From NCBI GenBank assembly GCA_964235605.1, contig CAXSCR010000001.1, positions 62,001 through 126,000 of the forward strand: a DNA stretch of 64,000 nt, in the 5' to 3' direction. The translations under genes were made by a program, and so were the position numbers. This document shows, one piece after another, positions 42,673-51,898 of this stretch (its first letter is position 1; each line of letters begins with the position of its first letter). The stretch is from DATCRE01 sp964235605 (GTDB taxonomy: Bacteria > Bacteroidota > Bacteroidia > Cytophagales > Cyclobacteriaceae). Under the pieces are notes generated by a model. That model made no database searches. It was not told the origin of the DNA and saw nothing but the letters and a program-made list of their open reading frames with translations.

Positions 42673-42701
42673 ATTAATCCATCCCCATGCTGTGGGGGGC
42701 A

Positions 42702-42709
42702 CAAAAGTA
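42702..42709 (-). promoter_or_regulatory. TAnnTTTG -7 box for tRNA-Phe
   Basis: The minus strand reads TACTTTTG 30 nt upstream of the mature tRNA 5' end. Confidence 0.5.
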
Positions 42710-42779
42710 TATAAATTTATATTTCATGCAAACTGGTTTAGTATTTATTAGATTTAAGTCGACACTATTATTTATAAAC

Positions 42780-44099
42780 ATGATTCAACACCTGGCATTC
42801 ATACTATTATTGGGGATAGCTATATATTTTATCCGAAAGCGTGCGCTTAGAATAAGGAATAATATTAGGCTAGGGAAAGACAATGATATTAACGACAGGC
42901 CTACAGCGCGTTTTAAGAATATGTTGCTCGTTGCGTTTGGCCAAAAAAAAATGTTTAAGCGCTTTATTCCGGCGATTTTACACTTCTTCATCTATTTTGG
43001 CTTTCTCGTCATCAACCTTGAAGTACTAGAATTTGTTATCGATGGGTTTGCCGGTACGCACCGAATTTTTGCCCCTTATCTTGGCAGTCTGTACAACGTA
43101 GCCATGAATATTTTTGAATTCCTCGCTTTGGGCGTACTCATTTCTTGTGTGATTATGCTATCCAGAAGAAATATTTTAAAAATTAAAAGATTCTGGACAC
43201 CAGAGATGAAGGGGTGGCCACAACTAGACGCTAATCTCATTCTAATTACAGAAGTAGTTTTGATGTGCGCTATACTTAGCATGAATGCTGCTGATCAAAT
43301 TTTGCAAACACGAGATAGCCATTATACGACGGCAACAGGTTCTTTATTTTTCAGCTCCTTTATTATACCAATATTTCAAAACCTTGAAACATCTACATTA
43401 ATGTTCATAGAACGTTTTGCTTGGTGGTTCCATATAATTGGCATTTTAGGATTTGCTGTTTACATCACGTATTCAAAACATCTTCACATTTTTCTGGCTT
43501 TCCCAAATACCTACTTTGCTAAACTTGAGCCAAAAGGCAAGCTGAATAACATGCCTGTGGTAACTAATGAAGTAAAATCGATGTTGGGCCTAGCCCCTGC
43601 CAATGTAATAGCAACACCACCCGCAGAACCTGGTCGCTTTGGCGCAAAAGATGTAAACGATTTGAAATGGAATAACTTACTTGAGGCCTATACCTGCACG
43701 GAATGTGGACGTTGTACTTCAGAGTGTCCTGCTAATATTACCGGCAAAAAATTGTCTCCAAGAAAAATTATGATGGATACGCGCGACAGAATGGAAGATA
43801 TAGGTAAAAGTCTTTCTATAGGCGGACCAGGATTGAATGATGGTAAGACTTTATTGCACGATTATATAACGAAGGAAGAAATAAATGCCTGTACCAGTTG
43901 CAATGCGTGCGTTGAAGCCTGCCCTGTTTTAATCAATCCTTTAGAAATTATTATTGAGTTACGAAGGTATGTTGCCATGGAGGAGTCGGGTTCTCCCGCA
44001 GCATGGAATTCGATGTTTCAAAATATTGAGACTAGTTTTGCACCTTGGAAGTTTCCACCAAGCGATCGATTTAATTGGGCAAACGAGATTAAAAAATAA
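42780..44099 (+). CDS. Membrane Fe-S oxidoreductase (two 4Fe-4S clusters)
   Basis: About 439 residues from the ATG at 42780 (the frame extends 31 codons into the tRNA promoter region, which is rejected). Five or six transmembrane helices, with histidines in FIPAILHFFIYFGFLVINLE and WWFHIIGILGFAVYITYSKH, fit a b-type-haem NarI-like domain. The C-terminal third has CTECGRCTSECPANITGKKL and NACTSCNACVEACPVLINPL, two complete 4Fe-4S ligand sets. With the next gene it resembles a menaquinone-linked heterodisulfide-reductase-type (HdrDE/GlpC-like) electron-transfer module. Confidence 0.9.
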   Translation: MIQHLAFILLLGIAIYFIRKRALRIRNNIRLGKDNDINDRPTARFKNMLLVAFGQKKMFKRFIPAILHFFIYFGFLVINLEVLEFVIDGFAGTHRIFAPYLGSLYNVAMNIFEFLALGVLISCVIMLSRRNILKIKRFWTPEMKGWPQLDANLILITEVVLMCAILSMNAADQILQTRDSHYTTATGSLFFSSFIIPIFQNLETSTLMFIERFAWWFHIIGILGFAVYITYSKHLHIFLAFPNTYFAKLEPKGKLNNMPVVTNEVKSMLGLAPANVIATPPAEPGRFGAKDVNDLKWNNLLEAYTCTECGRCTSECPANITGKKLSPRKIMMDTRDRMEDIGKSLSIGGPGLNDGKTLLHDYITKEEINACTSCNACVEACPVLINPLEIIIELRRYVAMEESGSPAAWNSMFQNIETSFAPWKFPPSDRFNWANEIKK

Positions 44100-44104
44100 A
44101 AAGC

Positions 44105-44905
44105 ATGTCTGAAATTCAATACAAAGTTCCAACAATGGCAGAAATGGTCGCTCAAGGTGAAATACCTGAAGTACTTTTCTGGGTTGGATGCGCCGGATCT
44201 TTTGACGAACGGTATAAACGTGTAACTAAAGCTTTTGTAAAAATTCTCAGTGCTGTGCAGATTAAGTTTGCTGTGTTGGGAAATGAAGAGACTTGTAGCG
44301 GAGATCCCGCAAGAAGAGCTGGCAATGAATTCCTTTTTCAAATGCAGGCCATGAGCAACATACAAGTTTTAAATGGCTATGGTGTTAAAAAAATAGTTAC
44401 GGCTTGCCCACATTGTTTCAATACTTTAAAAAATGAATATCCTGAATTGGGTGGAAACTATGAAGTAATCCATCACGCTACTTTTCTCCAACAGCTTATA
44501 AATGATGGAAAGGTGAAGATGAAGGAAGACGGATCTTTTAAAGGCAGGAAAATAACCTATCATGACTCATGTTTTCTAGGACGCGCCAATAATATTTATG
44601 AAGCTCCCCGTTTAGTCTTGGAGGCGCTTGATGCTGACCTTATTGAAATGAAGCGGTGTCGCACAACAGGGTTATGCTGTGGTGCAGGTGGCGCACAAAT
44701 GTTTAAGGAGCCGGAAAAAGGTAAAAAAGACATTAATGTAGAACGGACTGAGGAGGCACTTGCAACAGGCGCAACCACCATAGCAGTTGCTTGTCCATTT
44801 TGCATGACGATGTTGAGCGACGGCGTAAAGAATAAAGAGCGAGAAGCCGATGTAGTAGTTAAAGATCTAGCAGAACTTATCGCCGAAGCGCAAGGTTTAT
44901 CTTAA
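44105..44905 (+). CDS. CCG-domain Fe-S protein (HdrB/GlpC-like)
   Basis: 266 residues, soluble. Two cysteine-rich CCG-type repeats: the first with VLFWVGCAGSFDERYKR, ETCSGDPARRAGNEFLF and VTACPHCFNTLKNEYP, the second with ITYHDSCFLGRANNIYE, CRTTGLCCGAGGAQMF and AVACPFCMTMLSDGVK. Such repeats bind unusual 4Fe-4S centres and work with a membrane Fe-S partner, here encoded 5 nt upstream. Electron donor and acceptor are unknown. Confidence 0.9.
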   Translation: MSEIQYKVPTMAEMVAQGEIPEVLFWVGCAGSFDERYKRVTKAFVKILSAVQIKFAVLGNEETCSGDPARRAGNEFLFQMQAMSNIQVLNGYGVKKIVTACPHCFNTLKNEYPELGGNYEVIHHATFLQQLINDGKVKMKEDGSFKGRKITYHDSCFLGRANNIYEAPRLVLEALDADLIEMKRCRTTGLCCGAGGAQMFKEPEKGKKDINVERTEEALATGATTIAVACPFCMTMLSDGVKNKEREADVVVKDLAELIAEAQGLS

Positions 44906-44926
44906 TGTAAAATAAAAGAATATCTA

Positions 44927-45433
44927 ATGTTTGTTCCTTTTGAATCCCTTCCAGCTCATGCGCGACTGTGGATATATCAATCAACTAGAAAACTATCTTC
45001 TTCTGAGCAAGATATAATTTCCAATGAGCTTACATCGTTTACAACACAATGGGAAGTTCATGGTCAACCGATGAAAACCTCTTTTACTATTTTGTATAAT
45101 CAGTTCTTAATTTTGGCAGCTGATGAAGGTTATAATGCAGCAAGCGGTTGTTCAATTGATGGCTCAGTTAGGGTTTTGAAAAAATTAGGTGAGCAAATCA
45201 ATATTGACTTTCTAAACAGAAGTACGGTTGCCTTTAAAGGTATAGAAGAAGATATATTGCTAGTTCCAGTTGCTGGCTTAAAACAAAAAAGTGCAGAAGG
45301 GCTTTGGGGCAAAAATACGCTTGTCTTTAATAATCTCATATCAACCAAAGGTGATATGGATAAAAATTGGCTTTTGCCTGCTGGAGATACCTGGCTTAAA
45401 CGGTATCTGGTTCATGAAACATTAACCAATTAG
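44927..45433 (+). CDS. Conserved hypothetical protein
   Basis: 168 residues, cytosolic. It matches a Bacteroidota family often misnamed 'ABC transporter ATPase' although it lacks Walker motifs: FVPFESLPAHARLWIYQSTR, FTTQWEVHGQPMKTSFTILY, FLILAADEGYNAASGCSIDG, then NTLVFNNLISTKGDMDKNWL and AGDTWLKRYL. The conserved G-C-S-I-D-G may be functional. It follows the Fe-S genes with a 21-nt gap and is commonly associated with them, so a supporting role is possible. Confidence 0.75.
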   Translation: MFVPFESLPAHARLWIYQSTRKLSSSEQDIISNELTSFTTQWEVHGQPMKTSFTILYNQFLILAADEGYNAASGCSIDGSVRVLKKLGEQINIDFLNRSTVAFKGIEEDILLVPVAGLKQKSAEGLWGKNTLVFNNLISTKGDMDKNWLLPAGDTWLKRYLVHETLTN

Positions 45434-45504
45434 ATAGTTCAATCTATATGTTTAACAAGTGGATAGATATTTTTGTAGTTTTATACATCATTTTTAATCG
45501 GTTT

Positions 45505-47538
45505 ATGAAGGTAAGATTTTTATTGTTAGTCATTCCCTTATTCATGTTCGCATGTAGTATGGAAAAAAAAGCTACTAAGGCTTACAATCTTGGTAAATAT
45601 GAAAATGCCATAAGCCTATATAAAAAAACCATGTCTCGCAATCCTGCAAAGGCAAATTATTTTATTGCAGAATCTTACCGGCAATCTAATCGTATTAAAG
45701 AAGCAGAAGCCTATTATGCTAAGGCCGGAGGCCGTGGCTTTAATAAAGATACAACTCAATTTTACTATGCTCAATCATTGAAAGCAAATGGTAAATACGA
45801 TGAGGCACGTAAACAATTAGATGAAATCATTACTCGTACAACCGATGAGAAAATGAAAGACCGTGCTAATGAAGCACTGGATGGGATTGCTTACGTTGAT
45901 AAATTACTCCAAAAACCAAGCTATTATCGCATTAAGAATTTAGAAGCACTCAATACGCCTTCTAGTGAATACTCTCCTGTGTTTATCAATGATGAGTTAT
46001 ACTTTACCTCATCTCGAGGCACTGGAAAAATATATGAAGCTACAGGTACGCCATTTAGTGATCTTTACAAAGTTGCCAGTCGTGGGGCTAACGTAGACCT
46101 TGCAACGTTACAGCCTCTTCCTTCTAATATTAACGATGCCATTCGAAATGAAGGCTGTGTTACTTTCACGCCTGATGGTAAAACTATGATTTTCGCAAAG
46201 GGTAACACCGAAAAGAAAAAAGGTGGTGTCGATGTTGATTTATACATTTCAAGATTAAGAAATAACGTATGGTCGGTACCCATTCCTGCGCCCGGACTTA
46301 ATACGACAGTAAGGAGCGAGACTGACCCTGAAGCAAAAAACCGAAGCTTTGATTCGAGTCCCGCATTTAGTTCAGATGGCCGAACACTATATTTTTCTTC
46401 CAATAGAAAAGGTGGATATGGTGGCAACGACATTTACTCTGCCCAAATGGATACACGCGGCCGTTTTAGTCGTATTAGAAATTTAGGAACAGAAATTAAT
46501 ACAGCCGCCGATGAAATGTTTCCTTATGTTTCAGAGGATGGGAAATTTTATTTCTCTTCAGATGGTCATCCCGGTTTTGGTCAGCTTGACATCTTCACTG
46601 TAAACCGAGCCAATGGAAAAACCACCATTGAGAATTTAGGCCAACCTGTAAATTCAACAGGCGATGATTTTGGAATTTTCTTATTCCGTCCTGACCGGGG
46701 TTTCTTTACCTCTAACCGTGAAGGGGGAAAAGGTGATGATGACATCTATACCTTCATAAATGAAGATCCTGATCTTAAGGTTATAAATTATTATCTACAG
46801 GGTATCAGTTACACACCTAATAATAAAGATGGCAAGCTTCAGATTTTACCGAATACTAAAGTCACGCTAATTGATGTTAAGGGCGACGTATTGCAAGACT
46901 ACGTTACCGGTAATGATGGCAAATTTCTTTTTCGTGTTTACGAAAACGAAGACTATAACTTAATTGGTGAGACTGAAGGATACCTTGTAAAACGTGAAAC
47001 TTATAGTACCAAAGGAAGATCGGTTGACCCCAAAACTCTAAAAGACCTGGTAACGAATATCACTTTAGATACTTTAATCGTGCTCGATAAAATTGAGCTC
47101 AATAAAATATTTGTGCTTGACCACATCTATTACAATTTTAATAAATATGATATACGTCCTGATGCTGCGGTAGAATTGAACAAACTTGTTCAACTTCTTA
47201 TCGATAACCCTGAAATAATAATTGAACTCAGCTCACATACCGATAGTATTGCCGAAGAAGACTACAACAGAACGCTTTCCCAAAAACGTGCTGAATCTGC
47301 CGTAAACTATCTCATTGATAGAGGAATTGCGCAAGAGCGTTTAGTTGCCAAAGGGTATGGAGAAAACAGACCCATGGCACGCAACACAAATCCTGATGGA
47401 ACTGACAATCCGGTAGGACGTCAAAAAAATAGACGTACGGAATTTAAGATCCTTGAGATTGGTGTTATTCCGAAGTCAGTAGAACAGACAGAAGGTACGG
47501 GAGAAACTTTTGATGAGGATAAGTTCTTCAAAGATTGA
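45505..47538 (+). CDS. OmpA-family lipoprotein with TPR and PD40 repeats (PorE-like)
   Basis: About 677 residues from the ATG at 45505, which begins a lipoprotein signal MKVRFLLLVIPLFMFACSME. TPR-like repeats cover about 25-150 (AYNLGKYENAISLYKK, AQSLKANGKYDEARKQLDEI). A PD40/WD40-like propeller follows with SSPAFSSDGRTLYFSSNRKG and MFPYVSEDGKFYFSSDGHPG. A carboxypeptidase-regulatory-like beta domain (TLIDVKGDVLQDYVTGNDGK) comes next. The OmpA peptidoglycan-binding domain ends it (YYNFNKYDIRPDAAVELNKL, SHTDSIAEEDYN, AKGYGENRP). This order is that of PorE, a type IX secretion anchor, but many Bacteroidota OmpA lipoproteins share it, so a T9SS role is unproven. Confidence 0.85.
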   Translation: MKVRFLLLVIPLFMFACSMEKKATKAYNLGKYENAISLYKKTMSRNPAKANYFIAESYRQSNRIKEAEAYYAKAGGRGFNKDTTQFYYAQSLKANGKYDEARKQLDEIITRTTDEKMKDRANEALDGIAYVDKLLQKPSYYRIKNLEALNTPSSEYSPVFINDELYFTSSRGTGKIYEATGTPFSDLYKVASRGANVDLATLQPLPSNINDAIRNEGCVTFTPDGKTMIFAKGNTEKKKGGVDVDLYISRLRNNVWSVPIPAPGLNTTVRSETDPEAKNRSFDSSPAFSSDGRTLYFSSNRKGGYGGNDIYSAQMDTRGRFSRIRNLGTEINTAADEMFPYVSEDGKFYFSSDGHPGFGQLDIFTVNRANGKTTIENLGQPVNSTGDDFGIFLFRPDRGFFTSNREGGKGDDDIYTFINEDPDLKVINYYLQGISYTPNNKDGKLQILPNTKVTLIDVKGDVLQDYVTGNDGKFLFRVYENEDYNLIGETEGYLVKRETYSTKGRSVDPKTLKDLVTNITLDTLIVLDKIELNKIFVLDHIYYNFNKYDIRPDAAVELNKLVQLLIDNPEIIIELSSHTDSIAEEDYNRTLSQKRAESAVNYLIDRGIAQERLVAKGYGENRPMARNTNPDGTDNPVGRQKNRRTEFKILEIGVIPKSVEQTEGTGETFDEDKFFKD

Positions 47539-47559
47539 TAGCCAATATTCATAAAAGTG

Positions 47560-47590
47560 AATGCTCTGATACTCTCAGAGCATTTTCTTT
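47560..47590 (+). terminator. Rho-independent terminator after the OmpA-family gene
   Basis: Perfect 10-bp arms AATGCTCTGA / TCAGAGCATT with a 5-nt loop, followed by TTCTTT. Confidence 0.8.
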
Positions 47591-47627
47591 ATAAGCTTTT
47601 TCTAATTTTACGCCAAATACACTAACT

Positions 47628-49028
47628 ATGAATTACCGCATTGAAAAAGATACCATGGGTGAAGTTAAGGTGCCCGCAGATAAATATTGGGGTGCACAAA
47701 CTGAACGTTCACGAAACAATTTTAAAATTGGCCCCGAGGCAAGCATGCCTAAGGAAATCATCTATGCTTTTGCCTATTTGAAAAAGGCTGCCGCACAAGC
47801 TAATCATGAACTTGGCGTATTACCTGCTGATAAAAAAGATTTAATAGGTAAAGTCTGTGACGAGATCCTAACGGGAATTCTTGATAGCGAATTTCCATTG
47901 GTGATTTGGCAAACCGGATCAGGTACGCAAAGTAATATGAATGTAAACGAGGTGGTGGCCTATCGGGCGCATGTGTTAAGCGGAGGACAGCTATCGGATG
48001 AAAAGAAAGTACTCCATCCAAATGATGATGTAAACAAATCTCAATCTTCTAACGATACCTTTCCAACAGCTATGCACATTGCTGCATATAAACAAACCGT
48101 TGAGATAACTATTCCTGGCATGAAACAGCTAAGGGATACCCTTGCTAAAAAGTCAGAAGACTTTAAACTAATTGTAAAAACAGGGCGCACTCACTTTATG
48201 GATGCTACCCCACTGACGCTAGGTCAGGAGTTTTCTGGTTATGTTCAACAGATCGACAATAGCATCCGTGCTATAAAGAATTCACTTGAGGTAGTTCGTG
48301 AACTTGCGTTGGGTGGCACCGCAGTGGGTACGGGTCTTAACACCCCCAAGGGTTATGATGTACTCGTAGCTAAAAAAATTGCAGACCTTACGGGATATCC
48401 TTTTATAACAGCCCCTAATAAATTTGAATCACTTGCTGCCCATGATGCCATGGTAGAATTGTCTGGCGCTTTGAAACGCTCTGCTGTTTCATTGATGAAA
48501 ATTGCCAATGACATTCGTATGTTAAGCTCTGGCCCTCGTTGTGGAATAGGTGAGCTCGTTATCCCTGATAATGAACCTGGCTCATCAATTATGCCTGGAA
48601 AAGTAAACCCTACCCAGCCTGAAGCTTTAACTATGGTCTGCGCCCAGGTAATAGGTAACGATGTTGCAGTGTCGTTTGGTGGATCGATGGGTCACTTTGA
48701 ACTGAATGTTTTCAAGCCCGTTATAGCTGCTAATGTTTTGCAATCAGCAAGATTGATTGGTGATGCTTGCGTTTCATTTGATGAAAAATGTGCTTTGGGT
48801 ATTGAGCCCAATCATGCTATTATTAAACAACATCTAGAGAATTCATTGATGTTAGTAACTGCACTTAATACACATATTGGCTATGAGAGCGCCGCCAAAA
48901 TTGCTAAGAAAGCGCATAAAGAAAACAAGACACTGCGTGAAGCCGCTGTTGAAACTGGGTTACTAACATCAGCTCAGTTTGATGAATGGGTAAGACCAGA
49001 AAAAATGGTAGGGAGCTTAGAGAACTAA
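47628..49028 (+). CDS. fumC: Class II fumarate hydratase
   Basis: Reversibly hydrates fumarate to malate in the TCA cycle. 466 residues with all signatures: KYWGAQTERSRNNF, WQTGSGTQSNMNVNEV, QSSNDTFPTAMHIAA, KTGRTHFMDATPLTLGQEFS, and the superfamily signature GSSIMPGKVNPTQPE with the catalytic serine. Bounded by terminators or gaps on both sides, so it is probably monocistronic. Confidence 0.97.
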   Translation: MNYRIEKDTMGEVKVPADKYWGAQTERSRNNFKIGPEASMPKEIIYAFAYLKKAAAQANHELGVLPADKKDLIGKVCDEILTGILDSEFPLVIWQTGSGTQSNMNVNEVVAYRAHVLSGGQLSDEKKVLHPNDDVNKSQSSNDTFPTAMHIAAYKQTVEITIPGMKQLRDTLAKKSEDFKLIVKTGRTHFMDATPLTLGQEFSGYVQQIDNSIRAIKNSLEVVRELALGGTAVGTGLNTPKGYDVLVAKKIADLTGYPFITAPNKFESLAAHDAMVELSGALKRSAVSLMKIANDIRMLSSGPRCGIGELVIPDNEPGSSIMPGKVNPTQPEALTMVCAQVIGNDVAVSFGGSMGHFELNVFKPVIAANVLQSARLIGDACVSFDEKCALGIEPNHAIIKQHLENSLMLVTALNTHIGYESAAKIAKKAHKENKTLREAAVETGLLTSAQFDEWVRPEKMVGSLEN

Positions 49029-49142
49029 TGATAAGCTACGAATGATCTCAAGTATGACTTTCTACTTCGTTGTTTCGAATCTTTGAATGATACATTTATT
49101 AAAAAATATTTTGTACTTTTATTTGATTTTAACAAACATAAG

Positions 49143-49784
49143 ATGAAAAATATAGTTATACTTTTCTTATCTCTGACGTTAATGCTCACGTCGACTTACA
49201 GTTTCGCTCAACTTTCTAAAACAGAAAAGAAAGAGTGGAAGAAAAAAGCTAAAGAATTTTCTAAATCTCCAGAAAGTCTAAAGCAATTAATAGATGAAAA
49301 AGAAGCGGCGGAGAATGAGGTAGCATCTCTTAATTCAAAACTTACCCAGTTACAATCAAGTGTGGGTGAAAAAGATTCAAAAATCACTGAGCTTGAAGAC
49401 CAATTAACGCAAGCGCGCAGTCAGGTTATTGCTGCAAATTCTGAACTCGCTCAACTTAAAGAAACGCCTGTGGTTAACTCTATGGATTATTCCAAAGGTG
49501 TGGTGTTCAAAGTTCAGATTGGTGCTTTTAAAAATAAAGACTTATCAAAGTATTGGGAAAACAACCCAAACTTCGGAGGTCAACAGTCTGAAGATGGAAC
49601 TAAGAGTTATACAATTGGCCTTTTCCGTGACTATTGGGAAGCTGATGTATTCAAAAAGTATATGCGTGAAATGGGTGTTAAAGATGCTTGGATTGTACCG
49701 TTTAAAGATGGTGAGCGCGTTGACATTAAAGATGTACTAGAAGGTGTGGTGAACGAAAAGCCAGCAGACGCAGGAACGAATTAG
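49143..49784 (+). CDS. Periplasmic coiled-coil protein with SPOR-like C-terminus
   Basis: About 213 residues from the ATG at 49143, the start of a clean signal peptide ending STYSFAQ; the frame begins 20 codons earlier. A basic helix (KTEKKEWKKKAKEFSKSPES) leads into a coiled coil over about residues 50-115 (ENEVASLNSKLTQLQSSVGE, then ITELEDQLTQARSQV). The last 80 residues, VFKVQIGAFKNKDLSKYWEN to YMREMGVKDAWIVPFKDGER, have the beta-alpha-beta pattern of SPOR domains, which bind denuded murein. Databases may call it 'ezrin/radixin/moesin family' because of the coiled coil. A terminator follows. Confidence 0.75.
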   Translation: MKNIVILFLSLTLMLTSTYSFAQLSKTEKKEWKKKAKEFSKSPESLKQLIDEKEAAENEVASLNSKLTQLQSSVGEKDSKITELEDQLTQARSQVIAANSELAQLKETPVVNSMDYSKGVVFKVQIGAFKNKDLSKYWENNPNFGGQQSEDGTKSYTIGLFRDYWEADVFKKYMREMGVKDAWIVPFKDGERVDIKDVLEGVVNEKPADAGTN

Positions 49785-49801
49785 AAATTTTTATCAGATA
49801 T

Positions 49802-49840
49802 AAAAGAGCAGCATCCAAAAGGTGCTGCTCTTTTGTTTTG
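49802..49840 (+). terminator. Rho-independent terminator
   Basis: Arms AAAAGAGCAGCA(T)CC and GGTGCTGCTCTTTT pair over 14 bp with one bulged T around AAAA, followed by GTTTTG. Confidence 0.85.
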
Positions 49841-49881
49841 TACTTAGTTAGGCGCATTTTGCAGCCTCTAAAGAAAATACA

Positions 49882-50712
49882 ATGTATTACACACGCCTAC
49901 AAGTAATCTGTAACCAAGAGTTCGCTGAAATGCTCATGGCAGAAGTTGGTGAAGCTGGCTTTAATACGTTCATGGAAACTGAAAGTGGGTTCGAGGCTTA
50001 TACGGAAGAGGATAAATTCGATCAACTCATTCTTGACGATATCAAAGCCAAATACACAACCTTAACACCTATTGAATATTCATTCGATAAAATTGAAAAG
50101 CAAAACTGGAATAAGATCTGGGAGGAAAGTTACGAGCCCATTAATGTAGAAGATAAATGTCTTATTCGCGCTCATTTTCATCATCCTGATAAAAAGTATG
50201 ACTATGAAATTGAGATTACACCAAAAATGTCTTTTGGTACGGGGCATCATCAAACCACTTATCTCATGGTGAAGAATCAGATGACAATAAATCATGAAGG
50301 CAAGCGTGTAATGGATGCGGGTTGTGGCACCGCCATTCTTTCTATCATGGCTGCTAAACTAGGTGCCAAAGAAATAGAAGCCTTTGATATTGACGAATGG
50401 AGTATCATAAATGGTAAAGAAAACATTGACGTAAACATCTGCAAAAATATCAATCAGCAATTGGGTAAGCTTAGTGACTTTACTTTTGAAAAAACCTTCG
50501 ATATCATTCTAGCCAACATTAATAAGAACGTTCTTGTGAGCGAGATGTACCAGTATGCTGGGTATCTGAGTCCCCACGGACTCTTACTATTAAGTGGTTT
50601 TTATACAAATGACATTCAGGATTTACTAAACGAAGCAGCACGTTATAAAATGAAAGAGGTTGGTAGGGATGAACGAGAAGGTTGGGCATCTTTGCTGCTA
50701 CAGATAGATTAA
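49882..50712 (+). CDS. prmA: Ribosomal protein L11 methyltransferase
   Basis: Trimethylates lysines and the N-terminus of ribosomal protein L11. 276 residues: the N-terminal substrate-recognition domain (TRLQVICNQEFAEMLMAEVG and WNKIWEESYEPINV), then the SAM domain with ITPKMSFGTGHHQTTYLMV, RVMDAGCGTAILSIMAAKLG, EIEAFDIDEWSIINGKENI and FDIILANINKNVL (NPPY-like ANINK motif). Normal length. Stands between a terminator and ypdA, 54 nt from the latter. Confidence 0.95.
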   Translation: MYYTRLQVICNQEFAEMLMAEVGEAGFNTFMETESGFEAYTEEDKFDQLILDDIKAKYTTLTPIEYSFDKIEKQNWNKIWEESYEPINVEDKCLIRAHFHHPDKKYDYEIEITPKMSFGTGHHQTTYLMVKNQMTINHEGKRVMDAGCGTAILSIMAAKLGAKEIEAFDIDEWSIINGKENIDVNICKNINQQLGKLSDFTFEKTFDIILANINKNVLVSEMYQYAGYLSPHGLLLLSGFYTNDIQDLLNEAARYKMKEVGRDEREGWASLLLQID

Positions 50713-50766
50713 TTGTAGTGGGCCGTGAAGGCATACGAGAACAGATACGCTAGATAAATATAGCCC

Positions 50767-51729
50767 ATGGACCAATTTGATGTTATAATTATCGGTGCAG
50801 GCCCCATAGGGCTAGCTTGTGGCATTGAAGCTAAGAAAGCAGGGTTTAGCTATGTTATAATAGATAAGGGTTGCCTGGTCAACTCTATCTATAACTATCC
50901 ACTTAACATGACCTTCTTTTCAACATCAGATAGATTAGAAATAGGTGGTGTACCTTTCATTTCGCACACACATAAACCGGTTCGCGCTGAAGCACTTGAG
51001 TATTATAGAAGGGTGTGCTCAAGCTGGGAATTAAATGTTAAGCTCTATGAAGAGGTAAAAAGTGTTTATCAAAAAAATGATATCCATTATGTAACTACGT
51101 CAAAGGGCAACTATCAATCAAAGGCAGTAATACTATCATTGGGGTTCTATGATTTACCTTATCTCCTCAACATTCCTGGTGAAGAGCTTCCTAAGGTTAA
51201 GCATTATTATGATGAGCCCCATCCGTACTTTACCCAAAAAATAGTTGTTGTGGGTGCATCCAACTCTGCCGTTGATGTGGCACTTGAGACCTGGAGAAAG
51301 GGCGCACAAGTCACCATGGTTATCCGCGAAAGCGGCATACGTGAAACCGTGAAATATTGGGTTAAACCTGATATTGAGAATCGTATCCAAGAAGGGTCAA
51401 TTAAAGCTTTCTTTCATTCAGAAGTAACAAAAATATCACCGACTGAGGTACAAATTCGAACGCCAGAAGGTGAAAAAATTCTTGAAAACGATTTTGTACT
51501 TGCTATGACAGGCTACCAGCCGCCTTTTGATTTTATGAAGGCTTGTGGAATTCATTTTCAAGATGATAAGTACAGTACGCCTATGTATGATGAAAGTACC
51601 ATGGAGACCAATGTTCACAATTTGTTTTTGGCGGGCGTAATCTGTGGTGGTCTAAAAACTAACAAGTGGTTTATAGAAAATTCACGTGTTCATGCTGAGA
51701 TGATTATTGGCACTCTGAAGACCAGGTAA
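50767..51729 (+). CDS. ypdA: YpdA-family bacillithiol-disulfide reductase-like flavoprotein
   Basis: 320 residues with two dinucleotide folds: VIIIGAGPIGLACGIEAKKA (FAD, GxGxxG) and IVVVGASNSAVDVALETWRK (NADPH), and a C-terminal LAGVICGGLKTNKWFIENSR. YpdA/Bdr recycles oxidised bacillithiol with NADPH using a single conserved cysteine; the candidate here is VIIDKGCLVNSIYNYP near residue 38. Its presence argues that the cell makes bacillithiol, though the biosynthetic genes are outside the window. Confidence 0.9.
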   Translation: MDQFDVIIIGAGPIGLACGIEAKKAGFSYVIIDKGCLVNSIYNYPLNMTFFSTSDRLEIGGVPFISHTHKPVRAEALEYYRRVCSSWELNVKLYEEVKSVYQKNDIHYVTTSKGNYQSKAVILSLGFYDLPYLLNIPGEELPKVKHYYDEPHPYFTQKIVVVGASNSAVDVALETWRKGAQVTMVIRESGIRETVKYWVKPDIENRIQEGSIKAFFHSEVTKISPTEVQIRTPEGEKILENDFVLAMTGYQPPFDFMKACGIHFQDDKYSTPMYDESTMETNVHNLFLAGVICGGLKTNKWFIENSRVHAEMIIGTLKTR

Positions 51730-51798
51730 ACTTTAACTCTAATAAGATACTTTATTTATTGTTGCAACCTCCTGCACATTCTGGTTGTCTACAGGTTA

Positions 51799-51876
51799 AT
51801 GATTACAAAAAGACATATACTTTTGGTAGTGGGCGTACTTGTAGCGCTTATTATATTTATTACAGGAGTGTTATAA
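51799..51876 (+). CDS. Possible 25-residue single-helix membrane peptide
   Basis: An ATG-to-TAA frame in the 169-nt gap before the TIG gene encodes a basic N-terminus (MITKRHI) and one hydrophobic helix (LLVVGVLVALIIFITGVL), the shape of many bacterial membrane microproteins. There is no ribosome-binding site, as expected here, and chance cannot be excluded for so short a frame. It runs in the direction of ypdA, 69 nt behind it. Confidence 0.3.
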   Translation: MITKRHILLVVGVLVALIIFITGVL

Positions 51877-51898
51877 CTATTTCCTGTGATATAGCGAA

